Below are positions 32,171 through 43,700 of a stretch of DNA of 64,000 nucleotides, one piece after another. The stretch's first letter is position 1; the number at the start of each line of letters is the position of its first letter. The stretch is from positions 62,001 to 126,000 of the forward strand of contig VFIW01000026.1 of the NCBI GenBank assembly GCA_006386115.1, given 5' to 3'. Source of the stretch: Globisporangium splendens. Lineage: Eukaryota; Oomycota; Peronosporomycetes; Pythiales; Pythiaceae. The notes under the pieces are model-generated. The model was not told the origin of the DNA. It saw nothing but the letters and a program-made list of their open reading frames with translations, and ran no database searches. Both the position numbers and the translations under genes were made by a program.

Positions 32171-34652
32171 CTATCCGGCAATCGCATAGTCTTTGAACAA
32201 CGGGATTGGGTTCTTGGGTCGATTCTGCACGCTTTTGCAAATGGCGATGTGTTGTTGCGCACCCGAAGGCGCAAACTTGCGCTTGCATACCGGACAGCCT
32301 ACAAGCGTGGCCTGGTGCTCCTTGTAGCTTAATTCCAAGTTGCGCTTCTCGATCGGCGTGGACTTGAACGTTTTCTTCTTTGACTGAACACCAGGTCTCT
32401 TTGCAAACGGTGACGTGCTCATCGAACGTGGTGTCGTCGGAGACACGTGCGATGTCGTCGAAGTGCCGCGGCCCCACGATCCTTCGTTCCCAAATACGCG
32501 GGGACACACGGCTTCGTGCTTTGCTAGCCTGCCTTCAGCAAAGCTACGGCCACAGTACCGGCACGTTTCCGATTCCTGATACGTGTACCCCACGGGTTGT
32601 TTTCGCGAGCGGTTGGTACCTACGACGTCATTCGCAGAGTCGGCGCTCGTTTTGCGTCTCGACGACGTTGTCGATGTCGATTCACTGGACGAGACGGACG
32701 CTGCCGAGGATGCCCGCTGCAGTGTGCGTCGAGGCTGCTGAGTCCCACTCGTAATGCGCCTCACGTCTTCCTTATACTCAGAACCTGTGCGAGCTGCTTC
32801 TTCGGTATTTTGTATGTCGGAGTGACGGCGCCAACGCCGTAGCAGGAAGAGACTGTCCTGAATTGATCCGTGGTCAGAAGATGAGGTCTGGGCTTTGTAA
32901 TTCTCAAGCGAACTCGCGGAGACCGCCAGGGGCTTGACATCAGGAAACGACGACGCGTAATGCAAGGACCGCAGCGTCGTATCTTCCGACATCAAACATA
33001 GCATCTCCTCGAATTTCTTGTACAGCTCCGTCTGGTTCTGTTTGTGGAACGTCTGCACTTGACACTCCTTGAAATGCATTTTCATCGCGTCATCGCCAAC
33101 CACCAGTTTGTCGCCGCAGAAGGAGCAAAACACGAAATTCTGGGTCTCGATCGAGTACGACAACCTCCTCTGTTGGTCCCTGTTGTCGACATTCGCATAC
33201 AGCGTCGAGCTTCGACTCAGCGAGAACAAACTCGAGGTACCAAACTCGCTGCGATGCTGCTGAGGGCGAGACACAAAATTCTCGGGTCTTGCAGGCAACA
33301 ATAATAGCAACAAAAGCACTCGTTAGGACCACTAGCAGCATGAACTCATCTATAGAAAAGCCTGCGTACTTTTTCCACGACGACTCGCGCGTGCGTCGGT
33401 TGTAGTAATACACTCGCCCTTTTGCGGTGTACGCTTCCTGCCACTCGTCTTCCACAGTGCTGAGGTTACTGTTTGTGAAGTAGCTGAGACTGAGTCCGCG
33501 GTCGTTGGGGTCCTGACCACCCGTCGCCGTTGTGTTTTTCGACTCCGTTTCACCATCGCGTCGCTGCTGCTCCTGCTCTTCCTGGGTGTTGTCGTTGTGC
33601 TCATGTTCCTGGCCTTCCTCTGCTCTATGCTCGTCACTGTGCTCATCTGCAACGTCATACACTCCGTCAGTCTCTTCCCCATAGACATATCCTTCTTCAT
33701 TGCCGTCGTCATGACCATGCGCTCGTAGGTCGTCTGTGTGTGCAGCAAAGCCATTCTGGTGGCTCGCATCTTCATCGTATCCGCCACTGTGCTGGGACGG
33801 TGCGTGGGACCAGCGCGCCTCCATGGCTTCGTGGACAATGTCGTAGTAGAACGGCTTGCCGTCTTCCCCGTAGCCCACTTTCCATTCGTCTCCGTCGTCA
33901 TGCGCATCATCTTCGTCTGCTTCTTCATCATCATCATCATGCTGCGTTGCTGCGTTGTTGTCGCCTTCGTCCTCACTGTGTGCATCGTCATCATCAGCCT
34001 CACTCTCATGCTCGTCACTGCTGTGTCCACTGTCATCGTATCTCTTAGCATCATGGATGCGATCCATCGCGGCGCGCACGTTCGCTTCAATGCGCTCCAT
34101 GCTCTCCTGCGTAGGAGCGTCCTGCCGGTCATCGGACTCGGCGGGCAGCGTCCACCGCATGGCGCGTTCGTTCCGGAAATGCAGCTCCAGCAGTTCTTCA
34201 TCTACATTGCCGTCGTCATCGTCTTCGTCCTCATCGCCATCGCTGTACTCCAACTTTTCCTGTCGATGATAGTCCCGCTCATACAAAACAGCGCGTACAT
34301 TCTCACCTTCCTCCGCTTCGAGTTCGCCGTCGCTTCGACGGGATGACGAGAACGCGTCGCCAGCGTGCTCGGTCGACCAGCTGCGGTGCACAAAGTGATC
34401 ATCGTCGTCTTCCTCTTCGTAATCCCCATCACCATACTGCTCGCACTGTTGCTGCTGCGCGTCGTGCTCGTCGTCATGCTCAGCGCCATCCAGAAAGTCG
34501 CGCTCATCGTGTCGTCGGGCGATGTCGTCGTTCTGAGACGCCGTCTGCTGCTCGTGGTCGTCGCCTTTGTCGTGCATCTCGTCGTGGACGGGGGCGTCAT
34601 CCCACGCCGCAATGCGCTGCTGCTCCATCGAAGCCGCTGCCGACGTCTCCAT
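32171..34652 (-). CDS. Protein with two WW domains and C2HC zinc fingers
   Basis: Two exons (34652-33370, 33287-32171) join in phase to 799 aa; the junction rebuilds the WW terminus W-K-K-K-P-E-N-F. Order: long Asp/Glu/His-rich acidic region; WW domain 1 (EWKVGYGEDGKPFYYDIV...RWSHAP); acidic linker; WW domain 2 (WQEAYTAKGRVYYYNRRTRE). A C2HC-like finger follows (CSFCGDKL...HFKEC). After a Ser/Arg-rich linker come two ZC2HC1-type fingers (CRYCGRSFAEGRLAKHEAVC; CPVCKRKFAPSGAQQHIAIC). WW domains bind Pro-rich ligands; ZC2HC1 proteins are poorly characterised and some are ciliary. I do not recognise this combination as a named protein. The ATG at 34652 is the first in frame after stops. Confidence 0.8.
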
Positions 34653-35146
34653 TTTCGCGCGCAACTCTCTGCTGACCACTTCTCAATCTTATAAACCGGT
34701 GGTGCTTGATTTGAAAAATAAAACGGAAAGGACGGTGGGAAAGTCTGAAAACTCTGAATCTGGAAGGAATGGATCAGAACTGAGTCAATGTGAATTTTCT
34801 CCCAATCACACACGATGATTGAGAGAAAATTCGCGAAAATCCTTTTTGTAGCCATTCAAATGAAGAATCTGCGACGTGTGACCAATGGCCAACAGAAATG
34901 GACGCTCAGCACATTTGCTGTGTTCCTGTCAAGCATGCTCATGAAGCGCATGTGATACTCCCTCAAAACCTGACTGATATTGTCTTAAACGTGCCTACTG
35001 CGTTGTGAAACTACTGCTGCCTGCTATTGCGTCCTGTATTTACTCCCTACCTACTCCATGTACTCTAAACTCGATGCCAAGCTAAATCGTTGCTACCTAT
35101 GCGTCTTGAGTTGACGTCCTTATAGACGGACATACCTCCAGATGGA
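34653..35146. other. Intergenic, no gene seen
   Basis: 494 bp between two minus-strand genes. AT-rich at 34690-34860. 35010-35075 holds repeated CTACC/CTACT words (CTCCCTACCTACTCCATG), otherwise nothing. Confidence 0.4.
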
Positions 35147-38100
35147 TCACATGCGACTCACAAACGCTTTGAACGCGTCTTGGATCAGCTTACGGTTCCC
35201 AGTTGCGACTTGTTCAGCGTACGATGCAGCCAGGTCGGCTGGACAACCGATCGAAGGTAAGTACACGTCGACAAGGTACCGGATGTACTCGGTGCCGAGC
35301 GCTTTCACGAGCACTTCCTGGAAAACTGCAATCTCTTTCATTGTTGCTGCGCACTGGATGTCATTCACGTCAAAGTGGTGGCGCTTTGTCAGCGTGAACA
35401 TCGCCGACGTGAACTCCTGGACGACAAACTGGGTGAACTGTGCTTTGACCTCAGCGGAAGGCGTCAGGTCTGGACTCACTGGCACTGGCACGCCAAGCAT
35501 CCATCTCGACGCGAGCTCGTGAATAATCGTGAAGCAACCACGGTTGATAGCGGCATCTGTCACGTCTGCACATCCTTCCAACACTAGACGCAGCACATTC
35601 TCCAACTGACCAACATTGCGCTCGCTGATAAACACCACGTCCAAGTTGTGCATCGCGAGATGGAGAAACAGCGTGTACAGATACTTTTGGATGTGTTCAC
35701 GTTCCAATTGCGTCGAATCTTTCGTCTCATTGTCGCCAGAAGCATTTCGTGGCGGCATCAGCGAGCACAAGTGCTGCACAAACACCATCGCCGTCTCCTC
35801 AAAGAACGGTAGCAGCGCTTCCTTGTACTTGATGATCAACTGATCCAACAGCTGCACAACCTCAATCACGTCGGAGGCTTCGCAACACACCATCAACAGC
35901 TTCAGTGTCTCCGACGCGTTACCAATAAGGTGCTCGCCATCGAGAACGGTAATCAAACGGTGGAACGTAAACACAACCTTCGAACGAACGCTTGGGTGGC
36001 GGGGCAGAGCGCGCAAGACACACGTCGCTGCTGTGAGCACTTGCGTGAACGTTTCCTGGTGGTGAAGCATGCAGTTCGTGCCTCGGAAAGCCTTCAGCAC
36101 ATGCGCAATGGCGTTGAGCAACGCAGCCGATCGCTCGCCAACATATTCCTGTAGTCGCACGCCATTCTGAAGCTCTGCGAGAGAGGCATTGAGCGCCTGG
36201 AGCAATGGTTCAAGCACTGCTTTGGCATATTGATACTTGATCTCCGCCATATCCGGCGACGACGACGCAACGAGCGATGCAATCACTTGTCCGGTCAGCT
36301 CAAACAAGTAGAGCTGGTCGTCGTATGGGAGGAACGTCGGGTCGTTCTTTCTCGCCAGCATTTCTCCGTCATCTGGAATCACCAATCGCGGATACAGAGC
36401 TTGGAGGATATTCGATACGTGCGGTAGCACAGACGTCCCGATCGCTTTGACGAGACGCAAGCATAAATAACACACACGGGATCGCACGTTGGCATTGACA
36501 TTCGTCAGTCCATTTGGTCCGAACATCATCTCCAGAACGGCTGGAATCAGTGCATTCTGGTTCTGGAGCACGCGGCTGTAGCGAACCGCCAAGTCGTAAT
36601 ACGTGAGCAAGACGGATGGATGGAAAGGACTCGCTCCTGGGACCGACGCGGCGCCAATCATGTTGCTGTGGATGCGCACGACCATATCAGTAAGTGGGCT
36701 GTTTGGTTCTTCGTACGTATTCGCGGTCTTCAGTGCCGCCAGACCTTCCTTGAAGCGGTACACAAGCGACAGGAACGATTCCAAGTCACGTGGGTCGATC
36801 TGGCCAAACTGAGGCGGCAACTCCTGCGCGAGGTTCACGAGGAACGCCATCGTGTTCTCAGGACGCCAGCGAGTAATGTTCACATAAATCTTGTACAAAC
36901 TGCGACGATACTCTTCGAATTCCGCAGCATCTGTGTCGTCATCTTCTTCTGGGTACCGCGTTTGACGGTAGATTCCGTGGAAGATCTGCGGAATGTAGTC
37001 CGATGGCTTGAAGATGTCTTCGATGCCGTTCATAGGCGCCTTGGCGTTCGCACCACTGCTTTCCGAGCGGATCAACGTACCCACTGCATTCACGATCTCA
37101 AACACTTCTTCCGACACGTCCTTCGTCTCGTGGGCAAACAGATCCCACACCAATGGCATCAGTTGACGCAGCATGTTGCTCGCGAGCGTGAACAGCTCAA
37201 CATTGTTCTGGTGGCGGAACGTATCCATGCACTCGACGAGCTCGAGACCAATGCCGTTGATCACTTCGCCTACTTCTTCCGCAAACTCGTCGTCGTCTTG
37301 AATCGGCAACATGCCCAGGACTTCGATAATGTTGAGCTGCTGGAAAAGCGCCACTTTCTTCTCGGCCGTCATTCCCTTGTCGATGACCTCAAACAAGCAG
37401 TTCGCAGCAGGGCAGCGCAGCGATGCGCTTTCACGAAGCATTTTGAACAAAAGCGGCATGATACGATCATTCACGACGAGTCCGATGTCGACCCAGCTGA
37501 TGTATCGCTTCAGGGTTTCCAGTGCACTGTAGCTGAGCTCAACCATGACGGCACTGGCATCGCAGTTGACGAGCACATTGTAGATCGCATCGAAGGTTGC
37601 GGCCATGGTCGAACTCTCTCGCATCGCGTCCTTGATGCGCATGTTGGCATTTGCTTCGGCCTGGGAGCGCTGCGCGTCAAACTCGACGATTTCTTCATTG
37701 ATCGCGACCAGAATGCGGAAATACATCTCGACCATGGACGCTCCCTTTGGCAGCAGCGACATCAGTTCGGAAAATGCTGTAGGCCATCGGTCCGGGTAGT
37801 CGCGCTTGATCAGCAGCGTGATCACGACGGCGAGCTTTGTCTTCAGATACGGCGCCTTGTTCTCGACAAACGACACGTTTTCCTGGAGCCACGTCAGCAA
37901 CTCCGTGCGGATTTGAGCCGACACGGCACCTTCCACCCCTTTCACAAGCGCTTCCTGCATGCAATCAATCACAGACAAAAGCGTGCATGTTAGCCCACCG
38001 CAACAGAGAACCACAGGGACGGATACACATTTTTGTAATGACACGCACCTGGAGGGCCTGCAATGCGTAAAACTTGACCTCTTGGTGCTCGGAGAACTCA

Positions 38101-38267
38101 AAGAGCTCCAATTCGTACCGCCAGCCGTCGACGCTCGCTTTGATCGAGTTGCAAAAGCTCTCGGCTTGCAGCTTGAGCGCCTGCGCCTGCTGATCCTTCA
38201 GGCTCGCGCTCGCGTACTGGAACGCGCACAGCACGGCCATCTCAAACTCCGAGATCGTGTTCGCCAT
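35147..38267 (-). CDS. XPOT: Exportin-t, tRNA nuclear export receptor
   Basis: Exons 38267-38049 and 37954-35147, phase 0, 1,008 aa, close to the family length of about 960-1,100. The N-terminus reads DGWRYELELFEFSEHQEVKFYALQALQ, the importin-beta/exportin N-terminal repeat. An Xpo1-like region follows (WLQENVSFVENKAPYLKTKLA, DYPDRWPTAF). Later matches to XPOT/Los1 include SWVDIGLVVNDR, CLFEVIDKGMTAEKK, VRSRVCYLCLRLVKAIG and DDQLYLFELTGQV. HEAT-repeat superhelix throughout, no membrane segment. Role: with Ran-GTP, exports mature tRNAs from the nucleus. The single small intron lies after residue 73. No lesions. Confidence 0.93.
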
Positions 38268-39092
38268 GCTTCGCTCCCTTTCCTTCGTGCTGATAGTCTT
38301 CTTCTCTTATAGATCTCTTTTTTCGGTGGTGGCTGTTGAATGAATGGGTGGATGGATCTGCCGGTCTCGTCGGCGGTGCTCGCTTGCTGCAAACGCCAGC
38401 AGCGTCACAAGAGAAGGTACACACACAGCACGCACATTACAAGATACACAGTGATAAGTACACATGAGACGCCCATTAGCAGCAGCGTAGCGCGCAGGAG
38501 ACGCGCACCTGAGAGGATTCGTTGCGCGCGCGTTGTCACCACTGCACTCGTCAAATAGCAAATGCGAGAACGAAGCAAGGGGGAGGGGGTACAATTCTGC
38601 ATCCATGCAAATCATTTTTGAATTGACATTCGACAAGCAAATCAAGTGCAGCATTAGCGAGTTTATACGTTAGCAATTATAACTTTAGAGCGCTTATAAG
38701 AAATAAGAAGGGGCATCCGTCACATTGACGTCATCCAAGTGTCTGCCATGAGTCTGCCATGTGTGGTCGTTAAAATGCTGCGACGCGACGCTTCTTGCTC
38801 CCTGTAAACGGTGGCATTTCCGCCGCAAAGACGCGTTCTGTATGTGGACGCGTGTATATGTGTGTGTGGCGGTTTTGTTCCGTAGTCGTCACGGTCCCGC
38901 ATTCGCCATGATGACGCGGCCACCAAGTCCAGCGATGCGTCCGCGAGATTGTGACGACGACCCATTGCGCTTATTTTCGACCTTTTGTCGAGACCATGCT
39001 GCGGGTGCAGGATCTCGTCGGCGTGAGCGGATACGCGGACGACGGCGGTGATTGGGACGGTGACGCCAGTACGACGAGCTCTGCAGCTGCGA
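38268..39092. promoter_or_regulatory. Divergent intergenic region between XPOT and bZIP gene
   Basis: 825 bp. AT-rich around 38590-38720 (many A/T-only words), GC-richer close to both genes. An ATG at 38996 opens a frame with coding character that runs toward the bZIP gene but is one base out of phase with it (see the bZIP entry). Confidence 0.45.
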
Positions 39093-40574
39093 ATGCGCGT
39101 CTGCCGCCATTGGCCGACCGCGCCAACATTGCGCAGGAAGAACCCAGCGGCGCTCAGTCGAGGCGATCGCCGCGCGCGCAAACGCGTGCTGGAGCGCCAC
39201 TTGTCCTTTGGCGACCACGACAGTCTCGACGGTGGCGTCCACAACGAGCCTCCTGCGAAAGCTGCGCATTTCGAAAACGATGCGACATGGTCGTCGACCG
39301 GGTTCATGTCCGGACTCGCGGTGCTCAATGCGCAAGCATGCGGCTCCACTCCATCGAGTGCGAATGTGGCGCCGTTGCCTGCGGAATCCGATGGCACGAG
39401 ACGACACCAGCAGCTGAAAGAAGCCTCGCAGCGGTGCCGCAAGCGCCAAAAGCACGAAGGCATGGCATACACGACGGAAATCAATCGGTTGGGACAGGAA
39501 ATCGCGCTGCTGCGGTCGAAGTTTGAAGTGCCCGCGCTGCTGTCGATCGAGGAAAGCCGAAACGCGAGCCACCACCGGTTCCAGATGAAGCGCCACCTGG
39601 GGTTCCTGAAGAAGAAGCTGAGCGATCACCACTGTTGGCTACAGAGCATCCGAAGTCTCTTGGCGTCGGCGCCGTTATTTGATTTTGCGGTCCATTTGGC
39701 CAAGGACTCGCACCGATCTTCCTCGCATAGCACGTCGTCGTCGTCGATGGTGCCGCCCGATTTTAAGTATCTAAACGAATGGCGCGGGGACTGCGAGCAG
39801 CAAAAGTTTTCGCGCGTGCTCATGGCTCAGCGCGTCAAGGAGGTCGTGCGTGCGTCGTCCCAGAATACGTCCAACTTGATTAAGCAGTACACGAGTCGAG
39901 ATGCGCAATTCCAACGGAACTTTGTCTCGCGCGGGTGGACGATCTGCACGAGCGCGAAGAGCGGACTGCTTGCGTTCCGGCGCCAACGGCAATTCCCACA
40001 CGGCGTGTTCGCAAAGGATGTGGCGTTCAAACTCTGGCACTCGATCCAGCGAGACGACATCTTGCGCACTTTTGTTCCGATCGTGCAAGGCTCGATTCTG
40101 GTTCATGAATGCGATACGTGCTCGATCTCGCGGCGTCTAATCCAGCGCACGTCCCACGAGCCGCAGCAGACGAGCGTGACGGTCGAATCGATCGCGTTTG
40201 TCGATGGCTACAACGCCGAAGCGTGGCAAATCTCCATCCAGACGATCGAGGACCACTACCTCTGCTTGCTCGCGGCCGAGAAAGCGGACAAACCGTCATC
40301 TCCAATGATCTCACCAGCTTCTATGCGCGCTCAGACGTCGGCAGACACGGAGCAGCCACCCGGCAGCAAATTCAAGCGCAACGGTAATTTCGTGATCGCA
40401 GCGCAGATCTTGCAGAACAAGCATAGCGCCAGCGTGGAGCTTGTTGGATGCGCTCAGTACGATGTGCCACCAGCGTACCAGGACGAAGATGCGTCGTTGG
40501 ACTTGCTGCGATACTTTGTCTCTCTTTTGCCAGTGTACGAAGAGCTACATCTCGCGCAAGGCGGAAACGCCTAA
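39093..40574 (+). CDS. bZIP transcription factor with non-canonical basic region
   Basis: 493 aa from the ATG at 39093. The basic region reads QLKEASQRCRKRQKH; in the usual pattern N-x7-R the invariant Asn is replaced by Leu while the Arg is kept. A short leucine-zipper-like helix follows (YTTEINRLGQEIALLRSKF). The C-terminal ~300 residues (TICTSAKSGLLAFRRQ, DVAFKLWHSIQRDDILRTF) form a conserved-looking folded region seen after bZIP domains in oomycetes, possibly START-like. Oomycete bZIPs with altered basic-region Asn are established (described in Phytophthora infestans). N-terminus uncertain: an upstream frame from ATG 38996 (MLRVQDLVGVSGYADD) would join if one C of CCC near 39143 were absent. 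Convergent with the next gene. Confidence 0.75.
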   Translation: MRVCRHWPTAPTLRRKNPAALSRGDRRARKRVLERHLSFGDHDSLDGGVHNEPPAKAAHFENDATWSSTGFMSGLAVLNAQACGSTPSSANVAPLPAESDGTRRHQQLKEASQRCRKRQKHEGMAYTTEINRLGQEIALLRSKFEVPALLSIEESRNASHHRFQMKRHLGFLKKKLSDHHCWLQSIRSLLASAPLFDFAVHLAKDSHRSSSHSTSSSSMVPPDFKYLNEWRGDCEQQKFSRVLMAQRVKEVVRASSQNTSNLIKQYTSRDAQFQRNFVSRGWTICTSAKSGLLAFRRQRQFPHGVFAKDVAFKLWHSIQRDDILRTFVPIVQGSILVHECDTCSISRRLIQRTSHEPQQTSVTVESIAFVDGYNAEAWQISIQTIEDHYLCLLAAEKADKPSSPMISPASMRAQTSADTEQPPGSKFKRNGNFVIAAQILQNKHSASVELVGCAQYDVPPAYQDEDASLDLLRYFVSLLPVYEELHLAQGGNA

Positions 40575-40766
40575 GTGAACTAGAAAAAAAAAGCATGTAT
40601 CCAACGACCACAGGTTTTGTAGGCGGCACATCTGGACAAGTATACCTGTGTCTGTTTATTAGCTTTGAACGGATTGATTCTTCTCTATCCACTCACCTCA
40701 TCGAGTTGCTGTTGCAGATGCGAACGACTGACTGCACAACCTGCTGATTTGTCTTTGTCGTGTAAG

Positions 40767-43700
40767 CTAATCCGTTTCTGCGCGCGATTTCGTTTTCCGT
40801 GACTTCGCTTGAGGAGGTGGTGGGGACGGTGTCGTATTGTCTTCATCTTCTTCCCAGAACGTAGGCGTGGGTGGGGAGAGCGACGAGCTGAGTGGCGAGA
40901 GCAGTGGTGCGACCATCTTCTCCGTCGACTTGGCAAGCTTCTGCGCCATCCAAGCCAAGATGACATGCATGATATCGTGGTGTTGCTCGCTCAAGTCAAT
41001 CAGATCTTTCGTTGGGATCTCAAACAGTGTCACGCGTCCGATGGCGGATGCATGACCATGAAGCGTTGTGTTCGGAACAAACGACTACAAACACATAAAA
41101 AAAGCAATCTTGTCAATGCAGTCACACTCGTACAACAAAGACGCACAGAAATTTGTACCTCTTCGCCAAAGCAATCGCCATCATGCAATTCTACGCCTGT
41201 GTTTCCGTCCGAAGTCTGTCCCGTGATCGAAATGGTGCCGTCGATAATCACGTAGGTAGACTCAGCCGCGGTGCCATCAACATACAATGTATCCCCATGG
41301 TCAAGGGAGATCACGCGAGACAGCTGTGCTACCAACGACACCTTGTCATCGTCGAGATTCTTCATGAGCTGAGAACCTTTCAAGTGGATACACTTCTCGA
41401 AATTCGTGTAATCGGAGCTGTCCGTAAGACCAAACACGCCACGAGAAAACAGTTGAATATCCGAGTGCCTTTTCATGAAAACAGCAGACGGATTTCCTTG
41501 GAAACTCCGGTTTCGAGCACGTGCACCAGGTGCAGACTTCGGGGCGCCACGCTCCGAGGAGCGGGAGCGTCCAATGTTGTACAAAAACGACGTAGCTGCT
41601 CGATCCACGGACAGTACCGCCTTCAAGTTCGACGCAAGGTTTTCCGTGGCTTTCAACATCCGATCGTCACCGTTCTCTGAATTTGGAGACATAGCAGAGA
41701 CGTTCATCGACAATGTGCGATCGCGACGGGGCAGGCTACCAGATTCCGCGATCGCATGGAGTGGCTGTATTTTTATGGACAGCACGATATGAAAAAATCA
41801 TGTCAGGTAATCGGAAACAAACACACCTCAAGGCAGCAAAGCGCGGCAACTCACCTCAAAGTAGAGCCAACGTAACGACGACGCGACGGCGTTCAACACG
41901 CCTCGCGATACGCGGGGCGTTTCTTTCATCAATGCATCTAGATCGTCTCGTGATACGCTCAAGAGGATGCAATCAGTGAGTGCGGTCGCCGTTGCAACGT
42001 GTTTTCCAGCGTGGAGGTTGTGCATCAACAGCGCGGCTTGTCCGATGCATGCGCCATACCCAAGCTCAGCAAGCACGCGATGCTCTTTGTGTAATTGGAC
42101 GCTTCCGGATGCGACTACGTACATCGCCGTTGCTGATATACCAAGCCAGAGTCAAGGCATCACACATTTAAAAACAGCACGTTAGTGCCTTACCATCAAT
42201 CGGTAATAGAATCGAGATGCAAGGTCTCACCTAGATCACCCTCCGCTGCAAATGTGTTTCCCGCACGGACTTGGATCGGCACAAAATGATGCGATAGCAC
42301 ACGCAAGATACTAATCGCACACACGTTTTCAAAAAGCGACGAGTACCGCAGGCAATTCGAGATCTGCAGGAACAATCTGTCAGTCTGGGAGGGGACATCG
42401 TAACCATACACGTACAGAGAATAGATGCCGAACGTACAGCGATTCTGGAAATCAAGGGAGACGCGCACTCTGTAATCGTCGGAACGGCATCGTACGAGAG
42501 CACTTCCGGTCGACTATGCACATACACACGACGTTGCATGAGCAGGGCAATGCAACCTCAAGAAAAAATGGATAATCGTCTTTCGTACCTGTGATAGGTT
42601 TCAACGAGCAGCTCCTTGGTTAACTCGTTGGTCATCAATTGGGGTAAAATCCTCGATTCAAACTCGCTCTTCAGGTCTTTATCGAGAGACTCGGCGTGGT
42701 CGGCTGCAATGTGCAAGAAATATTGCAGTGCAAGGGACGAAAGCTCCAGATCTGGCGTTTGATTTTTCAACACATCCAGTAGAACGTCGACACCGTCTTT
42801 CGTGGCAAAACGATCAGCCGTCTCTCGGGTTATCTACATAACATGTCAGCACGACAAAGTCCCGACATCCCGTGAATATAAGCATACCAATTTTGAAACG
42901 CAAACCAAAATGGCGGTACCTTGGCAGTCGCCTTGGTGGACGAGTTGTGAGGGAACAATAGCGGTAGCACCAAATTCTTGTACGAAGATGGAAGCAAGTT
43001 CTCCAGCACTTCCTGCTCAAAACACAATTAGTCAACACAGCTCAGCACCACTCTGTAGCTGGCTGAAACAATGTTTCACGTACCTGGATGGCGGAAAGCA
43101 CCTGCGGACTGTCTGAGCGTAACCCTTCGAGAATGACAGCGACATTGAATTCTTTCGGAAAACCCATGGAAAGGAGCTTCAACAGCATGCGCAACGTATC
43201 GTGCAGACTGTGCTCGACATGCTGCAACAGGAGAGGCGATGTTTCTTCGATGTTGGTCGCTGTGCGTGGACAGATCCGATGGAATAGTTGCAGGACGTGG
43301 CGCATTTCGTACGCTTGTCGGATCTTGATGTCCAGCGCAAGGTGAAGCGGATTCATCATTTGCGAGTATGTCTGCATTGTCTTCTCGTTGGTCGTCTTTA
43401 TCTGCCAGGAGACAAATCATTCCGCGATAGTAAATAGTTAGTAAGCCCAACATTATCGAACCACTAACATATTCAAGCGTAGATTTACCAGCGTCAGCAG
43501 CGAATCTACGACGAGCTCTTCTAGGAAAGCATCTTTGCCAAACAAGCGATGCAGAATGTCCATCGTGGCAGTATCTCCGTGGCCACTCGAGTCGCTCCGT
43601 GGCGCCGTCGGAAACTCGATGATGAGAGTGTCGATCAACGAAAGCAACAGCCCGAGTTTGTCCTCTAGCGGGAAATGGCTCATCTCGAGAACCTTGAGTG

